From NCBI RefSeq assembly GCF_043497005.1, contig NZ_JBIEKE010000001.1, forward strand, positions 248,001-312,000: 64,000 nucleotides of DNA, read 5' to 3'. A program made the position numbers and the translations under genes. Origin of the DNA: Halobacillus_A sp043497005 (GTDB taxonomy: Bacteria; Bacillota; Bacilli; Bacillales; Halobacillaceae). Numbering within the stretch: position 1 is the stretch's first letter; each line of letters opens with the position of its first letter. Positions 58,297-64,000 of the stretch are shown here, one piece after another. The notes under the pieces are model-generated. The model saw only the letters and a program-made list of their open reading frames with translations. It was not told where the DNA came from and did no database searches.

Positions 58297-59553
58297 ATGA
58301 AAGAAACAAAGCTTAAATCATTTATGCAGGTTTGGGTTAAAAAGCACCGGGAGAAAGCTGTTCCTCACTCTATTATCCTGGCTTTACTTTTATCTATTCC
58401 TTTTTTTGCTCATAAAAAAATTGACGAGGTGCCCATACCTGAAAATACGAGGCCGGATAACGTAGACTACCGGGTTTCTATGGTAGGGGATATGATGCTG
58501 GGGCGGCATGTACAGGAAGCAGCCCAAAGAGAAGGGGAACCCATTGATCGCGTATTTTCCTATGTAACTCCTTATTTTGAGCAATCTGATTATTCGACGG
58601 GCAATTTTGAGAATCCAGTCATTGATTCGAACAATCCAGAAGTTGAAAGTCAAATGGAGGATTATGAATTACATAATAAGGATATCCACCTTTATGCGGA
58701 AGCAGGAGCAGAAGATGCGCTTATTAATGCCGGATTCGACTCTGTAAACTTAGCCAATAATCATACAATGGATTATGGGGACTTGTCATTAACGGAAACC
58801 TTGAATCATATGAGGGACGCAGATATTGATTTAATTGGTATAGGGGATATTCTTGACTCAGGAGAAGCTCAGATTGACACGGGCGATGAAGAGGAAGAGG
58901 TCCTGGACGCAGGTTCCATCTCTTATTTCGATATTAACGAAAACTACTCGGCAGCCGTTTTAGGCTTCACCGATGTATTTGTTCAAGGTTATAGTGCAGG
59001 AGACTACGTTGGAGGAGTTTTAACGAATGATGGACTAGACGTACTTCAACGGCGTATCAAAGAAGCGAAGGAACAGGCAGATGTGGTTATTGTTCATGCT
59101 CACTGGGGAGACGAGTATCAGGTAGGGTCAAACCAGGAGCAGGAGAATCTCGCGTGGCTGCTTACAGATATTGGGGCAGATATTATTATTGGTCACCATT
59201 CTCACGTATTAGAGCCTGTCACAGTGGTAGAAACGAACAAAAATACTTCCTTAGTGATGAACAGTTTAGGGAATTTTGTATTTGATCAAGGATGGTCTCG
59301 CACGAAAGAATCCACGCTGGCTCAGCTGGACTTTTTAGAAGACGGTTCTGCTGATTTATCGTTCATCCCTATGCAGATCACAGATACAAAGCCTCGAGAA
59401 ACAAAGGGGATCCTGAAGCCGTATCGGGATTATCGAATTTTCCGCACACTAAGAAAGGAATTAGATAAAGATTTATGGAGAGTTGAAGATAGTCGTCTTA
59501 TCATTGATATGGAAAAAGCAGGCGTGCTGGATTACGGAGGGTCTGAATCATGA
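58297..59553 (+). CDS. pgsA: Poly-gamma-glutamate export/synthesis protein PgsA/CapA
   Basis: A 418-residue protein: one N-terminal span (about 27-42: IILALLLSIPFFAHK), then a metallophosphatase-like extracellular domain with VSMVGDMMLGRHVQEAA, FENPVID, VNLANNHTMDYG, VIVHAHWGDEYQ and IIIGHHSHVLEPV. CapA-type proteins are needed for transport or chain release. ATG 58297 has GGGGAG upstream and gives the expected N-terminus; a frame starting at 58180 overlaps pgsC. It overlaps the next gene by ATGA. Confidence 0.9.
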   Translation: MKETKLKSFMQVWVKKHREKAVPHSIILALLLSIPFFAHKKIDEVPIPENTRPDNVDYRVSMVGDMMLGRHVQEAAQREGEPIDRVFSYVTPYFEQSDYSTGNFENPVIDSNNPEVESQMEDYELHNKDIHLYAEAGAEDALINAGFDSVNLANNHTMDYGDLSLTETLNHMRDADIDLIGIGDILDSGEAQIDTGDEEEEVLDAGSISYFDINENYSAAVLGFTDVFVQGYSAGDYVGGVLTNDGLDVLQRRIKEAKEQADVVIVHAHWGDEYQVGSNQEQENLAWLLTDIGADIIIGHHSHVLEPVTVVETNKNTSLVMNSLGNFVFDQGWSRTKESTLAQLDFLEDGSADLSFIPMQITDTKPRETKGILKPYRDYRIFRTLRKELDKDLWRVEDSRLIIDMEKAGVLDYGGSES

Positions 59554-61382
59554 ATTATTTAAGGATCACCAATATCCTCGCTGTAATCGTATTTATAGGT
59601 TTAGTCGGGTGGAATTACTACTTCGAAGATGAGTTTGATGCTTTTCGAGAGCCTTATCGAGAAGAAGAACCTTCTGAAACAGTTGAGATTAGTGCGGATG
59701 ATGAAGAGTCATTTGTTTATGGCGTCAGTGCCCTTCACCCTTTAGCTGTAGAAGCAGGTATGGAAGTTCTCAATGAAGGTGGTAATGCTGTTGAAGCCGC
59801 CATAGCAGTATCCTTCACATTAGGGGTAGTGGAACCTTATGGGTCTGGAATAGGCGGAGGCGGTCAAATGGTCGTTCAAGAACCTGATCAGGAAGCAATG
59901 ACCTATGATTATAGAGAAGCGGCCCCTGAGAGCGGAGGATGGCCGGAAAGAGGAGTAGCCATCCCTGGGTTTGTAAAAGGAATGGAAGCCTTGTATGAAG
60001 ATTACGGAGAAAATAAAGAATGGGCAGATTTACTAGCTCGATCAATTGAATATGGGGAGGAAGGTTTTGAAGTCGGCCGAATATTTAATGAACAAATTCA
60101 AAGTTCAAACCGCTATCTGATGCTCCCTGACGATGTGAGGAATAATTACTACCCTGAAGGCCAGCCGGTCGCAATGAATGAAAACCTTGTTCAAACAGAA
60201 TTAGCCGAAACGTTAAAAGTTATTCGAGATCATGGTGCTGATGGTTTTTATGAAGGTGAGTTAGGTCAACAGTTATCAGCAGAACTCGAACTTCCACAAG
60301 AAGACTTGGCTGCCTATGAAGTGGCAAGGAGAGAAGCAGCGGCAGGCACCTTTAAAGATCAAACCGTCTATGCAGGATCATCTCCGACCTCAGGCGTTAT
60401 TGTGATTCAAGCTTTACAAATGATGGAGAGATTAGAGGAAAACTTTGACGAAGTGATTCGCGAAGAATTTGAAAATGAAAACGGGGAACTGCCAGCATTC
60501 TTAGCCGATGGTCTCCCGGAGGACATGGAAGCGGTCATTAATGATGAAGAGTGGCAAGCTGTATATATACATCTTGTAAATAAAATAACTGATCGAGTGT
60601 ATAGTGAGAGAGTGAGCACATTAGGAGACCCTCAATTTGATAATATTGATCAAGACGAGCTGACCTCAAAAGAGTACACGGACGATTTATTTGACCAGGA
60701 ATTCTCCGAAGAGGGAAGCGGGCTTACTAGTTCAGCCGAACTTTTTAACAGTCCTGGAGAGCTGAATGATTCAAGAAATACCACTCATTTTGTAGTAAGA
60801 GATAAAGATGGAATGATGGTGTCGACTACAAATTCCCTCGGTGAATTCTTTGGGTCGGGCCGTTATACGAATGGATTCTTCTTAAATAATCAGCTTAATA
60901 ACTTCAGTACGGTTGAAGGTGCTATCAACGAGTATGAACCAGGTAAACGACCTCGTTCATTCGTTTCTCCAATGATCTTTGCGGAAGACGGAGAGCCTGT
61001 CTTAGGCTTAGGATCTCCCGGTGGTTCAAGGATTCCAGCGATGCTGATTCAAACGTTCCTGCAATATGAATATGGAAGGAAAGACAGCGGTGAGTCTTTA
61101 AACCTGCAAGAAGCAATCATGAGGCCTCGATTCTATACAGAGGATAATGTTGTTCATTTAGAAAGAATGGTAGAAGACACGGCATTAGATGCCTTACGCA
61201 GCGACATGAATTACTCCGTCATTACCCATGATTCGCCGTTGTATTACGGGGGCATTCAAGGGTTAGGTATTCGTAAAGATGAAGAAGTATTAGAAATGTT
61301 CGGTGGTGGTGATTCGCGTCGTCTCGGCACGTGGCAAATTGCTGACCAAGAAGGTCTCGTAGAAGACCAAACAGATGATTAA
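59550..61382 (+). CDS. capD: Gamma-glutamyltransferase, CapD-like
   Basis: A 610-residue member of the gamma-glutamyltranspeptidase family with an N-terminal membrane anchor (about 5-22). SALHPLAVEAGMEVLNEGGN, GSGIGGGGQMVV with YREAAPE, and the self-cleavage site RNTTHFVV with nucleophile Thr411, then STTNSLGEFFGSG and GSPGGSRIP, are the family landmarks. In capsule operons CapD cuts poly-gamma-glutamate and attaches it to peptidoglycan, or releases it. It is the last of pgsBCA-capD. No pgsE-like small gene is present. Confidence 0.9.
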   Translation: MNYLRITNILAVIVFIGLVGWNYYFEDEFDAFREPYREEEPSETVEISADDEESFVYGVSALHPLAVEAGMEVLNEGGNAVEAAIAVSFTLGVVEPYGSGIGGGGQMVVQEPDQEAMTYDYREAAPESGGWPERGVAIPGFVKGMEALYEDYGENKEWADLLARSIEYGEEGFEVGRIFNEQIQSSNRYLMLPDDVRNNYYPEGQPVAMNENLVQTELAETLKVIRDHGADGFYEGELGQQLSAELELPQEDLAAYEVARREAAAGTFKDQTVYAGSSPTSGVIVIQALQMMERLEENFDEVIREEFENENGELPAFLADGLPEDMEAVINDEEWQAVYIHLVNKITDRVYSERVSTLGDPQFDNIDQDELTSKEYTDDLFDQEFSEEGSGLTSSAELFNSPGELNDSRNTTHFVVRDKDGMMVSTTNSLGEFFGSGRYTNGFFLNNQLNNFSTVEGAINEYEPGKRPRSFVSPMIFAEDGEPVLGLGSPGGSRIPAMLIQTFLQYEYGRKDSGESLNLQEAIMRPRFYTEDNVVHLERMVEDTALDALRSDMNYSVITHDSPLYYGGIQGLGIRKDEEVLEMFGGGDSRRLGTWQIADQEGLVEDQTDD

Positions 61383-61387
61383 TAACT

Positions 61388-61610
61388 AGGACGGGTCAAA
61401 ACTGAATAAAGCACAAAATAATCCGAACTGGTTGTATAGGAACCAGTTCGGATTATTTATGGTAATGAGAATGCACAGTCACTCCGACATAATACTGCGC
61501 TTTCCGGCGGGTTCTTCGGCTCGTGCTCTTCCCGCAGGAGGCTTCGCATTTTGACTACGCTAACCATCTGCGTTTATACACATGTTTGTTTTTTGACTAA
61601 TGCCCCTGCC
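61388..61610 (-). repeat. Composite repeat, inverted complete copy
   Basis: Read on the minus strand the modules appear in the same order as at 27428: A (AAAAAACAAACATGTG, TATAAACGCAGATGGTTAGC), B (GCGTAGTCAAAATGCGAAG ... CGCAGTATTATGTCGGAG), C, and D (TTTATTCAGTTTTGACCC). D and C face the capD stop codon. Bases 61611-61760 hold a decayed block and a terminator, and no gene. Confidence 0.78.
61417..61460 (+). terminator. Terminator of the pgs operon (module C)
   Basis: AATAATCCGAACTGG pairs perfectly with CCAGTTCGGATTATT around an 11-nt loop, then TTAT; 35 bp past the capD stop. Confidence 0.85.
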
Positions 61611-61700
61611 TCCTTCAAGCTGTTGACAAAGCTAGACAGAGGCATAATGGGGTACGAACAACTGGAGGCAAGAAAAAAGCTTGCGGAAAAACAGTTGAGT

Positions 61701-61725
61701 CCTGCTGCTTCAGCAGGTTTTTTTT
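61701..61725 (+). terminator. Strong terminator upstream of murQ
   Basis: CCTGCTG-CTT-CAGCAGG followed by eight T. No intact gene precedes it, so it may be the leftover end of a lost gene or a second barrier before murQ. Confidence 0.8.
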
Positions 61726-61765
61726 AAGTTAAGTGAAATAAAATTTCTATATTTAAAACATAACA

Positions 61766-61794
61766 TTGACAAAATAATTCAAAAAGAATATGAT
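61766..61794 (+). promoter_or_regulatory. Promoter of murQ
   Basis: TTGACA and TATGAT are separated by exactly 17 bp, 179 bp upstream of the murQ start. Confidence 0.8.
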
Positions 61795-61836
61795 GAAGTC
61801 AATCATTAATTTGTCACAATTTTAAAAAAACAAAAA

Positions 61837-61851
61837 ATACAGCGCTTACAT
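61837..61851. promoter_or_regulatory. Possible cre site in the murQ leader
   Basis: On the minus strand ATGTAAGCGCTGTAT fits the cre consensus WTGNAANCGNWNNCW except for the C. It lies about 35 bp downstream of the probable transcription start, a roadblock position. Confidence 0.5.
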
Positions 61852-61972
61852 AACCGATTTTACATACTCTTCTTTCATCCTGCCCTTCTTCAACTAGAAA
61901 CCATCCAAGAAGTATTTTTTTCTCCCTTTTCCAGGGATACAAGATCATATAGGTAAGGAGACGATCACATTC

Positions 61973-62884
61973 ATGGAGCTCTCAAGTTTAACTACTGAAA
62001 AGAGAAATGAAAACAGCATGACCTTGGATCAAATGTCAATCATGGAAGCATTACATACGATTAACAACGAAGACAAAAAAGTAGCAGAAGCCGTAGCAGC
62101 TGTTCTTCCTAAAGTGAAAACTTCGATAGAAAAAATTTACGATTCAATGGTTAAGGGCGGCAGAATTTTTTACGTTGGTGCCGGCACGAGCGGTCGATTG
62201 GGTGTCCTGGATGCTTCTGAATGTCCGCCAACCTTCATGACTTCATCAGAAAAGGTGCAAGCCGTTATGGCGGGCGGTAATGGAGCGTTCTTTAACGCAG
62301 CCGAGGGTTGCGAAGACGACGAAAATCAAGGCGCTGAAGACATTGAAGCTAAGAAGTTAACAGAACATGACGTAGTAGTAGGAATTACAGCCAGCGGCCG
62401 TACTCCTTACCCGATTGGAGCACTAAAATATGCGCGAAGGATTGGGGCTTATACGGTCTCGCTTTCATGCAATGAGCAATCAGAAATCAGTCAACATGCG
62501 GACTGCGCCATTGAGGTTGTTGTAGGCCCGGAAGTTTTGACAGGTTCAACAAGAATGAAGGCAGCTACAGCTCACAAAATGATACTTAATATGATTAGTA
62601 CCACTACCATGATTCAGCTGGGGAAAGTACACGAAAACTTAATGGTGGACGTACATGCCAGCAATTACAAACTAATGGAACGAGCTAAAAAGACCATTAT
62701 GGAGATTACAAAAGTCTCCTATGAAGAAGCGGAAAGTGTCCTAAAGAAGACAAACCACGAAGTTAAGCCTGCAGTAGTCATGATAGAAACAGGTGCTGAT
62801 TACCAGCAATCAATAGAAGCGATTCATAGAAATAAAGGGTATGTAAGGAAAGCCATATCTTATATTTTGAAGCAAAAGACGTAA
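61973..62884 (+). CDS. murQ: N-acetylmuramic acid 6-phosphate etherase
   Basis: A 303-residue SIS-fold enzyme that converts MurNAc 6-phosphate to GlcNAc 6-phosphate plus lactate, so it recycles or uses peptidoglycan amino sugar. YVGAGTSGRLGVLDASECPP, the SIS loop GITASGRTPYPIGALKYAR, and GPEVLTGSTRMKAATAHKMI with DVHASNYKL are conserved. A GGAG at 61957 is 13 nt from the ATG, a little long. The next gene is a sugar ABC binding protein, which fits uptake of a MurNAc-containing sugar. Confidence 0.93.
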   Translation: MELSSLTTEKRNENSMTLDQMSIMEALHTINNEDKKVAEAVAAVLPKVKTSIEKIYDSMVKGGRIFYVGAGTSGRLGVLDASECPPTFMTSSEKVQAVMAGGNGAFFNAAEGCEDDENQGAEDIEAKKLTEHDVVVGITASGRTPYPIGALKYARRIGAYTVSLSCNEQSEISQHADCAIEVVVGPEVLTGSTRMKAATAHKMILNMISTTTMIQLGKVHENLMVDVHASNYKLMERAKKTIMEITKVSYEEAESVLKKTNHEVKPAVVMIETGADYQQSIEAIHRNKGYVRKAISYILKQKT

Positions 62885-62896
62885 GTTTGGAAACAA

Positions 62897-62922
62897 CATT
62901 AATAGTTTTTAAACTATTAATG
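62897..62922. promoter_or_regulatory. 26-bp palindrome between murQ and the binding-protein gene
   Basis: CATTAATAGTTT and AAACTATTAATG are perfect 12-bp arms around TT. In RNA this makes an A/U-rich hairpin with no T tract; in DNA it is a strong operator-like dyad. It may set relative expression of murQ and the transporter genes. Confidence 0.5.
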
Positions 62923-62960
62923 CGTTTCATATACTTAACAAATTCAAAGGGGGAAGTAAT

Positions 62961-64000
62961 TTGAAGAAGCTATTAAAAGGTCCTGGTTCATTACTTTCAG
63001 TGGGTCTGCTTACACTCGCTTTAGCTGCAGGGTGTTCATCTGACGACGATTCTGCGACAGATGAGGCTGGCGGGGAAAGCTCCGGTGATGGAGAAGTTTC
63101 AGGAGAGCTAGAACTTCAATACTTTGTTGGCGGATACGGGGATTCTTGGTGGAAAGAAGTAATTGCTGATTTTCAGGAAGAGTATCCTGATGTCTCAGTT
63201 GTTGAACATGCGGGACCAAATATAAACGATGAAATGAGATCCCGTTGGGTGTCTGGTGATCCACCTGATGTTGTTTACATTGATGGTGCGGGTTCAAGTG
63301 AAACCCAAATGGTAGAAGACGGGCAGCTAATGGATTTATCCGATTGGGTGGAGGACGTTGAAGTGGATGGCGAGCCGCTTATGGACAGCTTCATTGTAGA
63401 GCCGGCTACTTATGATGGTGATATTTATTCCCTGCCTCTTGTTTTTGACACGTGGGGCACGTGGTATAACGAAGCTATGTTTGAAGATAAAGGTTATGAA
63501 GTACCAGCTGACTTTGACGGCTTCATGGATACGATGGGTGAAATTCAAGAAGGTGAAGATATTTCTCCGTTTGTGACAACAGGACAGCATCCATACTACT
63601 TCTTGCGTGGAATGCTTTATCCAGCGTTTGGTGCCGCAGGTGGGGATGAGCTGCTAAATGATGTCATCACTGGTGCTGAAGGGGCCTGGACGAGCGAACC
63701 TGTAGTAGAAGTTATGGAAAAAGTTCAGGAAATGCAGGAAGCCGGCTATATTGACGATGGTTTTGGCGCTTTAAACCACACCCAGTCTCAAATGGACTTT
63801 TTATTAGGTGATAATGCCTTTATTCCTGTAGGGTTCTGGCTGCCTAATGAAATGGCTAACGATGTTCCAGATGATTTTGACTTTGGGTTTGTTCCATCTC
63901 CAATGCAGAATTCCGGCGAGCCATACTCTATTGTTCCTGATCTGCGTCCGCTGGCTATTGCTGAAGAAGCGGAAAACCCTGAAGCTGCACAAGCCTTTGT
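62961..64000 (+). CDS. Sugar ABC transporter binding lipoprotein (partial)
   Basis: The gene runs off the window end; 346 codons are visible. It starts with TTG, 7 nt after a GGGGG ribosome binding site. The signal peptide MKKLLKGPGSLLSVGLLTLA ends in lipobox LAAGC (Cys25), followed by an acidic linker and a family 1 solute-binding fold: ELQYFVGGYGDSWWKEVIAD, VSGDPPDVVYIDGAG, YSLPLVFDTWGTWYNEAMFE and YFLRGMLYPAFGAAGG. The protein is very acidic. Its position after murQ suggests import of MurNAc, an amino sugar or a muropeptide fragment; permeases should follow beyond the window. Confidence 0.85.
   Translation, partial: MKKLLKGPGSLLSVGLLTLALAAGCSSDDDSATDEAGGESSGDGEVSGELELQYFVGGYGDSWWKEVIADFQEEYPDVSVVEHAGPNINDEMRSRWVSGDPPDVVYIDGAGSSETQMVEDGQLMDLSDWVEDVEVDGEPLMDSFIVEPATYDGDIYSLPLVFDTWGTWYNEAMFEDKGYEVPADFDGFMDTMGEIQEGEDISPFVTTGQHPYYFLRGMLYPAFGAAGGDELLNDVITGAEGAWTSEPVVEVMEKVQEMQEAGYIDDGFGALNHTQSQMDFLLGDNAFIPVGFWLPNEMANDVPDDFDFGFVPSPMQNSGEPYSIVPDLRPLAIAEEAENPEAAQAF

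Noticed and set aside
63010..63590. Minus-strand open frames at the right end
   Set aside because: They are shadows of the binding-protein gene on the plus strand, which has a signal peptide, lipobox and ribosome binding site.
1..64000. CRISPR arrays, tRNA/rRNA genes, IS transposases or prophage genes
   Set aside because: I looked for regular direct repeats with unique spacers, cloverleaf motifs and transposase/integrase signatures and found none; the repeats present are non-coding dispersed palindromes.

Overview
The window reads as a chromosomal segment of a low-GC, spore-former-type Bacillaceae, most likely a moderately halophilic or alkaliphilic one (Halobacillus-like is my inference; no rRNA is present to settle it). 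Supporting signs are Bacillus-type operons (rbsRKDACB, qoxABCD, des/desKR, hemAT, pgsBCA), strong AGGAGG ribosome binding sites with many TTG/GTG starts, cre, sigma-D and sigma-54 sites, S-box and L-box riboswitches, and acidic secreted or surface proteins (pullulanase, poly-gamma-glutamate proteins, the tails of QoxA and QoxD). A perfect parS palindrome near the left edge suggests the left end lies in the origin-proximal part of the chromosome.

Layout. 1-5.1 kb: parS, a methyltransferase/VOC pair, a small membrane protein, a DUF985 cupin, a TPR/aminoglycoside-kinase-like/coiled-coil fusion protein and a small lipoyl-fold protein. 5.1-11.3 kb: a complete ribose operon with a promoter, cre site and two RbsR operators. 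11.8-18.1 kb: a sigma-54 activator behind a cre site, then a -24/-12 promoter driving a ketone-body operon (CoA transferase, 3-hydroxybutyrate dehydrogenase, thiolase, GntP permease). 18.3-20.5 kb: ilvE and two small membrane proteins. 20.5-27.2 kb (minus): an AbgT transporter, an unusual regulator and three M20-type amidohydrolases, with a shared candidate operator in front of both ends. 27.7-29 kb: dapA under a lysine riboswitch. 29.3-33.5 kb: quinol oxidase qoxABCD plus a fifth, QoxD-like gene. 33.6-37.3 kb: a small membrane protein, a TraB-family protein, DoxX, and an S-box riboswitch in front of a betaine-homocysteine methyltransferase-like gene. 37.9-40.7 kb: secreted type I pullulanase with a cre site. 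40.9-45.6 kb: a seven-cysteine-run small protein, a surface ComEC/ComEA-like lipoprotein with its DUF3006 partner, YihY and an M48 protease. 45.7-48.6 kb: the DesR/DesK/Des membrane-fluidity system with its operator. 49-55.9 kb: a MetE-like (YxjG) enzyme, a helical-repeat protein, an FMN reductase, HemAT under a sigma-D promoter and an Ecs-like ABC exporter. 56-61.4 kb: DUF488 and the poly-gamma-glutamate operon pgsBCA-capD. 61.8 kb to the end: murQ and the start of a sugar ABC operon.

How it works together. Much of the window concerns carbon scavenging under CcpA (cre-like sites at rbs, the sigma-54 activator, pulA and murQ), amino acid and methionine supply (ilvE, dapA, BHMT, YxjG), respiration, and envelope adaptation (Des, poly-gamma-glutamate, YihY, M48).

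Between genes sits a set of non-coding repeats. One composite family of about 0.2-0.28 kb carries a conserved terminator hairpin and is always placed with that hairpin just after a stop codon. A 67-bp GGTACC-ended element occurs twice, once apparently inserted into a composite copy. A third palindromic family flanks the BHMT and YihY genes. No CRISPR array, tRNA, rRNA, transposase or phage gene was seen.
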